Shown: positions 34,364-42,949 of the stretch, piece by piece
How positions within the stretch are numbered: the stretch's first letter is position 1
How the letters are laid out: every line of letters begins with the position of its first letter
Source of the DNA: Tetragenococcus sp041859945
GTDB taxonomy: Bacteria > Bacillota > Bacilli > Lactobacillales > Enterococcaceae
Direction of reading: 5' to 3'
NCBI GenBank assembly: GCA_041859945.1
Contig: JBFLGC010000017.1
Location: 1 to 48,773, forward strand
DNA: 48,773 nt
The notes under the pieces: generated by a model
Database searches by the model: none
What the model was told of the DNA's origin: nothing
The model's input: only the letters and a program-made list of their open reading frames with translations
Program-made: the position numbers and the translations under genes

Positions 34364-34714
34364 ATGTTCAGTAAAACACCGAAAGAATTGATTACCAAGG
34401 ACTTTTCCAATATTTATAACAAATGTCAATCAGCTTACGAATTGGTCACCAATCGCCGTTTCGATCTCTCACTGGCCATCTTGACCACGGCTGAAGCCTA
34501 TGCGATCGCCGAAAAAGCCTACCTTCGTTGCGACACTTTTCCAGAACTTCAGACCAAAGAAGTGGAAGATTTTGTCAATGCCTTCGATGCTTTTTATTTC
34601 GAATTAAAACAAGTCCTCTTTCATGAAGACGATGATTTCGAATTTCTTTACCAACGTTTAACAGAAATGAGCGCGTGCTATGAGAAAGTGAACACTTCAT
34701 TTGGGTTGATTTAA
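34364..34714 (+). CDS. Unknown small helical protein
   Basis: A 116-residue protein with no family recognised. It is predicted to be all-helical, acidic in its second half (FHEDDDFEFL), with repeated aromatic positions and no membrane segment. The ATG at 34364 sits behind AAGGAGG, 11 bases after the lactonase stop, so it is co-expressed with pgl. A terminator follows at once. An alternative in-frame start at 34337 lies inside pgl. Confidence 0.75.
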   Translation: MFSKTPKELITKDFSNIYNKCQSAYELVTNRRFDLSLAILTTAEAYAIAEKAYLRCDTFPELQTKEVEDFVNAFDAFYFELKQVLFHEDDDFEFLYQRLTEMSACYEKVNTSFGLI

Positions 34715-34718
34715 GGGA

Positions 34719-34750
34719 CAAAAAGCATGCAGAATCTGCATGCTTTTTGT
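34719..34750 (+). terminator. Terminator of the pgl operon
   Basis: ACAAAAAGCATGCAG, AAT, CTGCATGCTTTTTGT: a perfect 15-bp stem. Confidence 0.92.
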
Positions 34751-34900
34751 GTACTTCCTTTTGGTAGATCAAAAAACGAGACTTTGGGCTTTGCTTGCCT
34801 ATTTACAGGGCCAAAGCTTGCCACCGTGAACCTTACTTGCCTCATGCCGACCTAACCTAGACCTTACTTCTTTCTTTCAAGGCCCAGGCCTCCAAACTTT

Positions 34901-36391
34901 TTAAAGTTGGATCATTTTCGTACCGATCATTTCTAAAAAACGCGTATCATGTTCGACCACGAGCATCGTTGGTTGGACCAGTTGGATCACTTCTTCTAAT
35001 TGTTCTTGATTAAAAATATCCAGATAGTTCAAGGGTTCATCCCAAATATACAGCTCACAAGGTATCGCTAACGATTTAGCGACTTCAACACGTTTTCGTT
35101 GTCCCATCGACATGTCTTCGATGCGCGTTTGAAAGACCTGACGCTCGAGCCCTAGCTTATGCAGGTTATTTAAAAATTCTTCAAGCTCTAGCTGATTTTC
35201 TGCGGCAAATTCTGGCAAAGTCCCATGACTGTCTTCGTAATTTTGGCGAACATAGCTTGTGGCTATATTTTGGGGACGTAAAATTTCTCCGACAGCTTTC
35301 CCTTGAAACTGTCCCAGTAAAAAATGGATCAATGAAGATTTTCCAGCACCATTGGCACCTTGTATCACCACCCGATCACCTTGAGCGATTTCAAAAGAGA
35401 GGGGGCGAAACAGGGGACTCTCATCATAGCTTAGTTGCAGATTTTCTACTTTCAACAATTGTTTGTGATGCGTTGGCTGAAAATTCATCGTCAAAGGATC
35501 GATATACTCAATATCATGGAGCAACTTTTCTTTTTCAGCAGCCTGTTGCTCCATCTGATTCACGAGATTTTTTGATCGTTTCATCACGCGGGCTGCCCGC
35601 GCCCCAATCGCACCCGTATCACCGATCGCGCCACTGCCTTTGACATGAGGATTCCCATATTTGTCTCTTTCACGACTCCGTGACCATTCCGCTTTGGCTT
35701 CAGCTGTTTGCTTCAAACGTCCAATTTCACGTTTCAATTTTACATTTTGCTCTTGTTCATAGTCATCACGCCGTCTTTTCTGATCTTCATAAACAGAAAA
35801 ATTTCCCTGATACAAGACCAACTGACTTTTTTCGATCGATAAAATATGATCGACAACTTCATCGACAAAATTACGATCATGACTGACCAAAATAAAGCCC
35901 TGTTTTTTAGCCTGCAAATAATCAGCCACTTGCTTACGTCCCACTTGATCCAAATGATTCGTCGGTTCATCGATCAAGGGAAAACGGTTCTCATCCACGA
36001 AAAGTACGGCTAGCAAAACTTTGGTCTGCTCACCGCCGGATAGACTTGCAAAAGGCCGCCATAAAATACCGGGATCGACCTGCAACAAATTTAATTCCCT
36101 TTCTAATTTCCATACTTCAAAATCAGATAAGTCTTGCAACACATCATGCGTCAATTGTGCTTTATCCCTTACCTTTTGTGGAAAATAGACAAAATCTAAA
36201 TTGTGGGTGATCGTACCTTGATACGGATATTTGGTTTGTAAAAGTTGTAACAGTGTCGTTTTGCCGCGACCATTGCGCCCGATCAAACCTAACTTCCAAT
36301 TCGTATCGATCGTCAAATCAGCGTGATCGAACAATAATTTAACTTGCGTATCAAAGCCAAAAGTCAAGCCATTTATTTTTATCGTTCCCAT
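34901..36391 (-). CDS. lsa: Lsa-type ABC-F ribosome protection protein
   Basis: A 496-residue ABC-F ATPase with two nucleotide-binding domains and no membrane part. From memory of Lsa(A) of Enterococcus faecalis, length and many blocks coincide: NWKLGLIGRNGRGKTTLL, DFVYFPQ, LIDEPTNHLD, FILVSHDR, the inter-domain GSGAIGDTGAIGARAARVMKRSK, QGANGAGKSSLIHFLLG, MSMGQRKRVEVAKSL and LYIWDEPLNYLD. Lsa proteins displace lincosamides, streptogramin A and pleuromutilins from the ribosome; resistance here is expected from homology but not shown. The start is ATG 36391 behind AAAGGAG. The ~220-nt leader contains small ORFs and an attenuator, listed separately. Confidence 0.92.
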   Translation of the reverse strand: MGTIKINGLTFGFDTQVKLLFDHADLTIDTNWKLGLIGRNGRGKTTLLQLLQTKYPYQGTITHNLDFVYFPQKVRDKAQLTHDVLQDLSDFEVWKLERELNLLQVDPGILWRPFASLSGGEQTKVLLAVLFVDENRFPLIDEPTNHLDQVGRKQVADYLQAKKQGFILVSHDRNFVDEVVDHILSIEKSQLVLYQGNFSVYEDQKRRRDDYEQEQNVKLKREIGRLKQTAEAKAEWSRSRERDKYGNPHVKGSGAIGDTGAIGARAARVMKRSKNLVNQMEQQAAEKEKLLHDIEYIDPLTMNFQPTHHKQLLKVENLQLSYDESPLFRPLSFEIAQGDRVVIQGANGAGKSSLIHFLLGQFQGKAVGEILRPQNIATSYVRQNYEDSHGTLPEFAAENQLELEEFLNNLHKLGLERQVFQTRIEDMSMGQRKRVEVAKSLAIPCELYIWDEPLNYLDIFNQEQLEEVIQLVQPTMLVVEHDTRFLEMIGTKMIQL

Positions 36392-36418
36392 AAAAGCTCC
36401 TTTCCCTTGCAAAACAAG

Positions 36419-36455
36419 AAAAAGCCGTTCTCCTACTCTCAGGAAAGCGACTTTT
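36419..36455 (-). terminator. Attenuator hairpin in the lsa-like leader
   Basis: On the minus strand AAAAGTCG-CTTTCCT, GAGAGT, AGGAGAA-CGGCTTTT forms a ~14-bp stem with one mismatch, followed by TCTTGTTTTG. It stands between the leader ORF and the ribosome site of the ABC-F gene, the place of an attenuator. Confidence 0.65.
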
Positions 36456-36483
36456 AGATGAAAGGACAAAAAGATCCCGTCAT
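36454..36483 (-). CDS. Candidate leader peptide MTGSFCPFI
   Basis: Nine codons starting ATG 36483 and ending in a TAA that overlaps the first arm of the attenuator hairpin. A ribosome stalled near the stop would mask this arm and prevent termination. No strong ribosome site is seen (GGATTGGTTGG lies upstream), so translation is uncertain. A second possible leader ORF, MRDPALKN, lies at 36569-36595. Confidence 0.45.
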   Translation of the reverse strand: MTGSFCPFI

Positions 36484-36612
36484 AAAAAACCAACCAATCC
36501 TGAAAGTCTACACACCGATCCCTTGTTGATACTAGAAATCGATCTAAATGTAGCTTCAACAAATTGGTTTAATTTTTCAATGCAGGATCCCTCATTTCGT
36601 TTTATTTCTTTT

Positions 36613-36641
36613 AATTTACCACATTTTTTAAGAAATGACCA
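36613..36641 (-). promoter_or_regulatory. Promoter of the lsa-like gene
   Basis: TGGTCA (36636-36641), 17-base spacer, TAAATT (36613-36618) preceded by TGG. It lies directly after the ybaK-like stop, giving a leader of ~215 nt. Confidence 0.55.
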
Positions 36642-36642
36642 G

Positions 36643-37110
36643 TCAGGCCACCTTGCAAACATCGACCCAGTCAGAAAATTGCGAGTATTCTTCCAACTCA
36701 GGCAAGGTCAATTCGATCGCACTATTGGTACTCCCACAAGCCGGAAAGACTGTTTCAAATCGTTGCAGCGACTCATCTAAATAGGTAGTGACACCGGGAT
36801 TGATCGCAAAAGGACAGACACCGCCGACCGCATGACCGATCGCTGGTTCCACTTGGCCAAAAGCCAGCATTTTAGCTCGTTTGCCAAAACGTGCTTTGTA
36901 TTTTCTATTATCGATCTTGGCATCACCAGCGGCTACGATCAAGATCACTTGATCAGCTACTTGAAAGGCTAGCGTTTTAGCGATGCGGCTCTCCTCACAA
37001 TGTAAGGCCTTAGCGGCTAAAGGAACGGTCGCACTGGATAACGGTAATTCTTGGATCCGATTGCCCATTCCTCGTTCATCAAAATAACGTTTCACTTTTT
37101 CGATTGCCAT
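36643..37110 (-). CDS. YbaK/EbsC-type aminoacyl-tRNA deacylase
   Basis: A 155-residue YbaK-fold protein that would clear mischarged tRNA, typically Cys-tRNA(Pro). The core is SRIAKTLAFQVADQVILIVAAGDAKIDNRKYKARFG with the catalytic Lys in the expected AKTL segment, followed by GHAVGGVCPFAIN and ACGSTNSAIELTLPEL. The ATG at 37110 has a GGAGA site. Paralogues of INS/YbaK/ProX differ in tRNA preference; the closest here appears to be the EbsC/YbaK branch. It lies upstream of the lsa-like gene but probably does not share its promoter. Confidence 0.85.
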   Translation of the reverse strand: MAIEKVKRYFDERGMGNRIQELPLSSATVPLAAKALHCEESRIAKTLAFQVADQVILIVAAGDAKIDNRKYKARFGKRAKMLAFGQVEPAIGHAVGGVCPFAINPGVTTYLDESLQRFETVFPACGSTNSAIELTLPELEEYSQFSDWVDVCKVA

Positions 37111-37171
37111 TTCATTTTCTCCGTTCTATTTATTTTATCTGTTATTTTTAAATATATTTGTTTCAAAACTA

Positions 37172-37206
37172 TAAAAAAAACCACCAGTTTGGTTAGGACT
37201 GGCGGA
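37172..37206 (-). terminator. Intrinsic terminator now separated from its gene by the IS
   Basis: On the minus strand CCGCCAGT, a 9-base loop, ACTGGTGG and TTTTTTTTATAG. The insertion sequence begins a few bases upstream (in transcription direction) of the stem and splits it from the 39087-39515 gene. Confidence 0.75.
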
Positions 37207-37211
37207 AAAAG

Positions 37212-38916
37212 GGTCTATAATATTTTGTGTTGGTGGAAATTCCTAAAGAAAAACTCACCAGCATTTTTTTGAGTGTTCAAACACAAAAAAGGAACAACAA
37301 ACTGATAAAATGAAATCGACAAAAACCACAAATCATCAGAAAGGTTGTTCCTCTATGGATAAGAATACCAGATTATTGCTCGGACTAACAGATAAACATC
37401 TCTCCTTTGGAGAGGATTGGCTTGAATACAGTCACTCAAAAGGTGTTAAGGCTCAGATCATCAAAGCAACACTTACATATATACCTACACATTGTAGAAA
37501 CTGTGGCATTAAAAATCAAGGACAGATCATCAAAAATGGTTACCATTGGACATATACTCAATTACCTGTTTTTAATGGTCGCTTGACATTATTGAAGCTG
37601 AAACGTTCACGCTTTCGTTGTCATGAGTGTCACTCTACTTTTCACGCTCAAACAGAGTTAGTTGAAGAACATCATCATTTATCGAAGCAGCTCTGTCTCC
37701 AAATCATGCTTGATTTAAAGAAAAATGTTTCTAGGAAAGAGATTGCCCAAAAACATTTCGTTTCAGACGTGACGGTTCTTCGCTTAATGGAAGAGCTAGC
37801 TGCTTCTTATTCTCCAAACTGGCGATTTCTTCCAAAAATTCTATGTATTGATGAATTCAAATCAATGAAATCTTGTGAAGGAGCAATGAGTTTTATTTGT
37901 GTTAATGGAGAAACCAACAAGATTCTTGAAGTCCTTGAAGACCGACGGTTAACACACTTAACCCGACACTTTATGCGTTACACAAAAGAAGCTCGAGAAA
38001 ACGTAAAGTACCTAGTCATGGACATGAATGCGAGCTATGATCAATTACTCAAGTCTGTGTTTCCAAATGCCCAACTCGTCACTGACCGATTTCACATTGT
38101 CCAACAGATGAATCGAGCGTTAAATCAACTGCGGATAAAGACCATGAATGCCTTTCGGCATTCCTCACCGCAAGAACAGAAGCAATACCGTCGACTCAAA
38201 CGGTATTGGAAGTTACTTCTAAAAGATTCTACTGAACTTGATAGTCAACATCGTCCCTATCATTCACTGTTCAAACGTCCATTAACTCAAACAGATATTG
38301 TCGATGAATTACTCAGCTATGATTCAACCTTGCGCATTGCTTACGATACTGTTCAATTTCTCAAATATGCCTTTACTCATCGAGACGCCAAGCGGTTCTT
38401 TGAAGAACTTGATACGCTAGACCCTCGATTGCCGTTCTGGTTCAAAAAGAAACTGAGATTCTTCAAGAAGCACAAGCAAGGAATTATCAATGCTTTTTGT
38501 TTTTCTTTTTCTAACGGAATTACAGAAGGATTGAATAACAAGATTAAAGTAATCAAGCGAGTAGCTTATGGGTATCGTAACTTCTATCATTTTCGTTCAC
38601 GTATTTACATTGTTCAAGGTCTTGTTTTTTCTCAAGATTAAAGGGAGGCGCACAACCAATATCTCTGCAGCTATAAAGGTAAATCGGGAATTAGTAGCTG
38701 TTAACCAAGTACATGTACAGTTACTTTGACTCGATTTAGGAATGGAATTGGCGCTTTTTGCCAAGTGGCTTCCGGCCAGCTGCCCTGATAATTGGCAGAG
38801 GTCCTCCTATTTCTAAAAAAGAACTTGAAACAAAACCAGAATGTCTCTGATTTTTATTCCAAGTTCTACGATTTTATTCAGTTTTTTGTCCTACCAACAC
38901 AAATTGACATAGAACC
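37212..38916 (+). mobile_element. ISL3-family insertion sequence
   Basis: About 1.7 kb with imperfect terminal inverted repeats: left GGTCTATAATATTTTGTG..TTGGT, right (reverse complement) GGTTCTATGTCAATTTGTG..TTGGT. Both sides are flanked by CGGAAAAAG (37203-37211 and 38917-38925). ISL3 elements normally duplicate 8 bases; the 9-base match includes the likely duplication plus one shared base, so boundaries may shift by one. It carries one intact transposase. The ~270 bases after the transposase hold no ORF; they include GTACATGTAC and short hairpins. The intact state and identical flanks suggest a recent insertion. Confidence 0.88.
37355..38641 (+). CDS. ISL3-family transposase
   Basis: A 428-residue transposase. 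The N-terminal zinc-finger-like part has HCRNCGIKNQG and FRCHECHSTFHA, then the helix-turn-helix KKNVSRKEIAQKHFVSDVTVLRLM. The catalytic core follows with CIDEFKSMKSCEGAMSFI (first Asp), VMDMNASYDQLLKSVFPNAQLVTDRFHIVQ (second Asp) and FSNGITEGLNNKIKVIKRVAYGYRNF (Glu), matching the DDE arrangement of the family. The start at 37355 (MDKNTRLLLG) is preceded by AAAGG; an in-frame ATG at 37310 is also possible. Frame is uninterrupted. Confidence 0.95.
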   Translation: MDKNTRLLLGLTDKHLSFGEDWLEYSHSKGVKAQIIKATLTYIPTHCRNCGIKNQGQIIKNGYHWTYTQLPVFNGRLTLLKLKRSRFRCHECHSTFHAQTELVEEHHHLSKQLCLQIMLDLKKNVSRKEIAQKHFVSDVTVLRLMEELAASYSPNWRFLPKILCIDEFKSMKSCEGAMSFICVNGETNKILEVLEDRRLTHLTRHFMRYTKEARENVKYLVMDMNASYDQLLKSVFPNAQLVTDRFHIVQQMNRALNQLRIKTMNAFRHSSPQEQKQYRRLKRYWKLLLKDSTELDSQHRPYHSLFKRPLTQTDIVDELLSYDSTLRIAYDTVQFLKYAFTHRDAKRFFEELDTLDPRLPFWFKKKLRFFKKHKQGIINAFCFSFSNGITEGLNNKIKVIKRVAYGYRNFYHFRSRIYIVQGLVFSQD

Positions 38917-38954
38917 CGGAAAAAGGAGTAATTACTCTCTTTAAAAGGAGTAAA

Positions 38955-39002
38955 ATGAAAAATAAAAAGGTTATTGTTGGTTACAAACATAGTATACCTT
39001 AA
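38955..39002 (+). CDS. Very short ORF with good ribosome site, uncertain
   Basis: ATG preceded by AAAGGAG reads MKNKKVIVGYKHSIP then stop. It starts 30 bases right of the IS end. It could be a short peptide, or the head of a gene that was broken. Nothing else supports it. Confidence 0.2.
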   Translation: MKNKKVIVGYKHSIP

Positions 39003-39086
39003 TGTTCGTCTTTTGTCCTAAAATTGTCCTAATAGTTTCATTAGATAATTCTCTTATTAAGCATCCCTTTTATCATTAAATTGTGA

Positions 39087-39515
39087 TTATTCTAATAAGG
39101 TACTAGTCATCTTCGTGATTGCAAAACTGATCCCATCCGACGCTTTATCCTGCCGTTTCTCAGCTGCATCAAAGCTTTGAACATCGATACCAGTGACTAA
39201 ACTTTGGATCATATCTTCACAACCGGCAATATATTCTTTATAAGAAACTTCTAATTTTTTATGAAATCCTAAGACACGCGCTGTTGGTTGAAGTTTGCTG
39301 ATCCGTTCCATGAGTGCTTCATATTTATTGGTCCCTTCTGTAAACACTTGGATCACTGCTTGTCGTTTCTCATCAGAGATTTCCGCCGTTTTTCCCGCGT
39401 CGATCGCCGTACGTATTTCTTCGAAGCTTGGATTCATTTCTTCTCCAATTTGTTCCGTCTCAGTTACGATGTCATTGATCTTTTGTACATAGTATCCTAA
39501 ATTTGGCTTTGCCAT
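39087..39515 (-). CDS. Unknown helical protein
   Basis: A 142-residue soluble protein, mainly alpha-helical and acidic, with coiled-coil-like stretches (NDIVTETEQIGEEMNPSFEEI and KYEALMERISKLQPTARVLG). No known domain recognised and no signal or membrane segment. The ATG at 39515 is preceded by AAGGTGGGATCG. Its terminator is probably the one now beyond the IS at 37172-37206. Confidence 0.7.
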   Translation of the reverse strand: MAKPNLGYYVQKINDIVTETEQIGEEMNPSFEEIRTAIDAGKTAEISDEKRQAVIQVFTEGTNKYEALMERISKLQPTARVLGFHKKLEVSYKEYIAGCEDMIQSLVTGIDVQSFDAAEKRQDKASDGISFAITKMTSTLLE

Positions 39516-39755
39516 ATCGATCCCACCTTTTTTATCATTGTACCCAAATTCAATCGTAGTTACAAGTTAAAAAAATCGTCGTTTTCTTGCTTGGACTCAC
39601 ATCTAACATTGGACGCTACTTTGTACAAATTTCTTTCATAAAATTTCCACTCTTTGCCGCAAAAACAATTTAAATAGGTAGAAATAGTAACTATGACAAC
39701 AGGTTTATTAATCTAACTCCGTTCTTTTGTACCGATGCTCTTTTGATTGTGATCG

Positions 39756-39964
39756 TCTTTCACGCCGTCATAGGCACTCGCTTTTCCGATTTGGGTGCCT
39801 TTCACGGCGACAAAAATTCAGTCCTTTTCTACCCGCATAAATTCCTAATTTCATCGGCTTAGATCTTCCACTACAAACTTGCCACTCAAGCTCTTTTTGG
39901 CATTAATAAATCCGCTACACCTAGCTTTGAACGATGCCAAAAAAACACAATTCCTTAATAGTCA
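39756..39964. repeat. Dispersed intergenic element, copy C
   Basis: The longest and most diverged copy. It opens CGTCATAGGCACTCGC..GGGTGCCTTTCA, has an extra ~50-base middle part, then AAACTTGCCACTCAAGC, ATTAATAAA, TTTGAACGATGCC and TTCCTTAATAGTCAAA. Its right end runs into the terminator of the cation ATPase. The other ~240 bases of this gap (39516-39755) show no feature. Confidence 0.7.
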
Positions 39965-39965
39965 A

Positions 39966-40000
39966 AGAAAAACTCCAGAAAGTAGCAAGCTTTCTGGAGT
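39966..40000 (-). terminator. Terminator of the cation ATPase gene
   Basis: On the minus strand ACTCCAGAAAG, 7-base loop, CTTTCTGGAGT, TTTTTC. Confidence 0.9.
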
Positions 40001-40006
40001 AGTGAA

Positions 40007-42709
40007 CTATTCTTTACCCATTTTGCGCTGGATAAATTTGACGATTTCGACGATCGGGATGATCGCAAAAGACATTCCGATGACGACAGCCCATTGGTAG
40101 GTATCAAGGTGCGCTACTTTGAAAATATCATTCAAGCCTGGGATCACAATGATCGACATCATCAAAATAAAGGAAGCTAAGATCGCCCAGTTGAAGGATT
40201 TATTTTTAAAGAAGCCAACTTTAAATAGTGATTGATGAACGGACTTCGTATTAAAGGCATGGAAGAGTTGCATCAAGCCTAAGGTCGCAAATGACATCGT
40301 CAGTGCGTCCGCATGGATCTCGGTATATGTCGCATGGACGGGCCACTGTATTGCGGACCAATAAACAAATAGCACGACTGCAGCTTCCAAGATCCCTTGG
40401 TAAATGATACTGCTCAAGACACCGCCAGAAAAGAAGTTTGAATTTTTGCCACGAGGTTTGTGCTCCATCAAGTTCTTTTCGCCAGCTTCCATTCCCAAAG
40501 CAATAGCAGGGAAGGTATCTGTTACCAAATTGATCCAAAGTAAATGGATCGGAAGCAAGGTGTCCCAACCAAGCATGGTGGCAATAAACAGCACCAGCAC
40601 TTCACCGAGATTGGCGGCCATCAAATATTGAATGGCTTTTTGAATATTGGAAAAGACTTTACGACCTTCTTCAACGGCAACAACGATCGTGGCAAAGTTA
40701 TCATCAGCTAAGACAATATCCGAAGCTCCTTTCGAAACTTCCGTCCCAGTGATCCCCATACCGACACCGATATCGGCTTGTTTCAAAGCCGGAGCGTCAT
40801 TCACGCCATCACCAGTCATCGCAACGACTTTGCCTTGGTCTTGCCAAGCTTTGACGATGCGAACTTTGTGTTCTGGATTGACCCGAGCATAGACCGAATA
40901 CTGCGTGACTTCTTTTTCAAACTGTTCCTCAGAAATTTGATCCAATTGAGCCCCTGTCAAAATAGCAGCGTCATCGCCAGGCTCAATGATCCCAAGCCTT
41001 CCAGCAATTGCTTCGGCCGTATCTTGGTGGTCTCCTGTGATCACGATTGGGCGGATACCGGCGGCCTTGGCTTCGCGAACTGCCTCAGCTGCTTCGGGAC
41101 GTTCTGGGTCAATCATGCCGACAAGCCCCGCAAAAATCAAGTCTTCTTCAATCGTTTCTGAAGTGACCTCTTCAGGGATCGTATCGACAAATTTATAAGC
41201 CATTCCTAAAATACGTAAAGCTTGTTTAGCCATTTGCGTACTAGTCGCCATGATCGTCGTTTTGTCATTCGAGGTGATCGGTCGGATCTCACCCTTCATA
41301 GAAATTTGTGTCGTGCGATCCAGTAGCATATCTGGGGCTCCTTTTAAAGCCACTAGGTAGCGCCCATCGGTTAATTCATGGACCGTACTCATCATTTTGC
41401 GTGTTGAATCAAAAGGAAGGTCTACGATCCGAGGTTCAGCTTTCGTTTCTTCACGAACGTCAAAGCCCTTATCCAAACCGAAACGGATCAAAGCGGTCTC
41501 GGTCGGGTCACCTTTTAATTCACCATCCTTGGTGATCTTCGTGTCATTGGCGTAATTCATCGCCTTAAGCGCCATATTGTCATGACTAAAACTTTCTGAA
41601 GCATCGTGGATCTCACCATCAAAATAGAATTTTTCGACCGTCATTTTATTTTGGGTCAATGTCCCCGTTTTATCCGAACAAATGACGTCGGTCGCCCCGA
41701 GCGTTTCCACAGCCGGAAGTTTTCTGATCATGGCATTACGTTTGGCCATGACTTGCGTTCCCAAAGCTAAGATGATCGTTACAATGGCTGGTAAGCCTTC
41801 TGGGATCGCCGCTACTGCTAAAGAGATCGAGGTCAGTAACATATCGACGACTGCGTGATCGCGAAAGACGGTGCCGACCACAAACATCACGACAGCAATA
41901 ATCAAGATCGCATAAGTCAAGAATTTTCCTAATTGGTTGAGATTACGTTTCAAAGGTGTTTCGGTTTCATCGGCTGTGGCTAGCATGCCCGCGATCTTCC
42001 CGACTTCGGTATTCATGCCGGTATTGACCACGATCCCACGGCCACGACCATAAGTGACATTACTATTGGAATAGGCCATATTGACACGATCACCAAGTGG
42101 TACTTCATCCTCAACAAGAACGGTCAGCTTTTTATCGACGGGCACCGATTCACCTGTCAAGGCCGCTTCTTCGATTTTCAGTGAACTAACTTCGATCAAG
42201 CGTATATCAGCTGGTACGATATCACCAGCTTCTAATAAAACGACATCTCCTGGTACGATTTGTGAACTAGCGATCGTCAGTGGATGACCATCACGCAAGA
42301 CATTAGCATCTGGTGTCGACATTTCCCGCAACGCCTCGATCGCTTCTTCAGCTTTTGACTCTTGGATCACACCCATCACAGCATTAATCAAAACGACCGC
42401 TAAAATAATGATCGCATCGACCCATTCACGATGGCCCGTCTCATTAGGGACAATCGCTGACACTGCTGCCGCAACCAATAAGACGATGATCATCAAATCT
42501 TTGAATTGTTCAAAGAATTTTTGTAACAGTGATTTTTTCTTACCTTCTTCAAGTTCATTGGTTCCATAACTTTCCGCGCGACTCTTCGCTTCTTTTTCCG
42601 ACAAGCCTTCTTTACTTGTCTTTAATTCCTCAAAAACTTCTTTCTCACTTTGGGAGTAGAAAGCGCGCGATAATTGTACTTGTTTCTCGTTTCCGTTTTC
42701 CTCTGACAT
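40007..42709 (-). CDS. P-type cation-transporting ATPase, riboswitch-controlled
   Basis: A 900-residue P2A-type ATPase. Features in order: actuator loop LTGESVPVDKK, membrane Ca/Mn-binding AVAAIPEGLPAIVTIILALG, phosphorylation site CSDKTGTLTQNKMTVEKF, ATP-binding LKGAPDMLLDRTT, hinge MTGDGVNDAPALKQADIGVGMG, and C-terminal helices with NLVTDTFPAIALGMEAGE. By protein alone it would be called a calcium ATPase. The yybP-ykoY manganese riboswitch in its leader suggests Mn2+ export, as described for lactococcal YoaB and pneumococcal CaxP-type pumps, or a mixed Ca/Mn role. The ATG at 42709 has AAGGAGG; upstream in-frame starts lie within the riboswitch. Confidence 0.93.
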   Translation of the reverse strand: MSEENGNEKQVQLSRAFYSQSEKEVFEELKTSKEGLSEKEAKSRAESYGTNELEEGKKKSLLQKFFEQFKDLMIIVLLVAAAVSAIVPNETGHREWVDAIIILAVVLINAVMGVIQESKAEEAIEALREMSTPDANVLRDGHPLTIASSQIVPGDVVLLEAGDIVPADIRLIEVSSLKIEEAALTGESVPVDKKLTVLVEDEVPLGDRVNMAYSNSNVTYGRGRGIVVNTGMNTEVGKIAGMLATADETETPLKRNLNQLGKFLTYAILIIAVVMFVVGTVFRDHAVVDMLLTSISLAVAAIPEGLPAIVTIILALGTQVMAKRNAMIRKLPAVETLGATDVICSDKTGTLTQNKMTVEKFYFDGEIHDASESFSHDNMALKAMNYANDTKITKDGELKGDPTETALIRFGLDKGFDVREETKAEPRIVDLPFDSTRKMMSTVHELTDGRYLVALKGAPDMLLDRTTQISMKGEIRPITSNDKTTIMATSTQMAKQALRILGMAYKFVDTIPEEVTSETIEEDLIFAGLVGMIDPERPEAAEAVREAKAAGIRPIVITGDHQDTAEAIAGRLGIIEPGDDAAILTGAQLDQISEEQFEKEVTQYSVYARVNPEHKVRIVKAWQDQGKVVAMTGDGVNDAPALKQADIGVGMGITGTEVSKGASDIVLADDNFATIVVAVEEGRKVFSNIQKAIQYLMAANLGEVLVLFIATMLGWDTLLPIHLLWINLVTDTFPAIALGMEAGEKNLMEHKPRGKNSNFFSGGVLSSIIYQGILEAAVVLFVYWSAIQWPVHATYTEIHADALTMSFATLGLMQLFHAFNTKSVHQSLFKVGFFKNKSFNWAILASFILMMSIIVIPGLNDIFKVAHLDTYQWAVVIGMSFAIIPIVEIVKFIQRKMGKE

Positions 42710-42751
42710 AGTTTGCCTCCTTAAATTTTTGCTACACACATCCATTTTTTT

Positions 42752-42794
42752 GAAAAAAAATAGACCCGTGTATGCATGACACATACATAAGTCT
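42752..42794 (-). terminator. Riboswitch expression-platform terminator
   Basis: On the minus strand AGACTTATGTATG, 7-base loop, CATACACGGGTCT, then A and eight T. The first arm reuses the 3' strand of the aptamer P1 helix (GAGACTTATG), so aptamer and terminator exclude one another. Confidence 0.85.
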
Positions 42795-42878
42795 CACTAA
42801 TTAAGGCAACACCAGAAAAGTTTTTTCGGTTGGTGATGTTGCCACAGCGGGTTAGCTGCCAGTTACTCCCCTATGAAA
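42785..42878 (-). ncRNA. yybP-ykoY manganese riboswitch aptamer
   Basis: On the minus strand the leader starts CATAGGGGAGTAACTG and ends AGTGAGACTTATG, the two conserved edges of the yybP-ykoY motif (GGGGAGUA and GAGAC). P1 pairs CATA with TATG. The long internal stem is GGCAACATCACC with GGTGTTGCC. Ligand Mn2+ would stabilise P1, free the downstream gene from the terminator at 42752-42794 and turn on export. Confidence 0.85.
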
Positions 42879-42881
42879 AGA

Positions 42882-42887
42882 ATTATA
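42882..42887 (-). promoter_or_regulatory. -10 element for the riboswitch transcript
   Basis: On the minus strand TATAAT ~7 bases before the aptamer start; the -35 is poor. Confidence 0.5.
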
Positions 42888-42949
42888 CAAAAATTATTAT
42901 ACAAGAAAATCGGTAAAATGGCAATTTAAAAGTGCTTATCGTAATCTAG

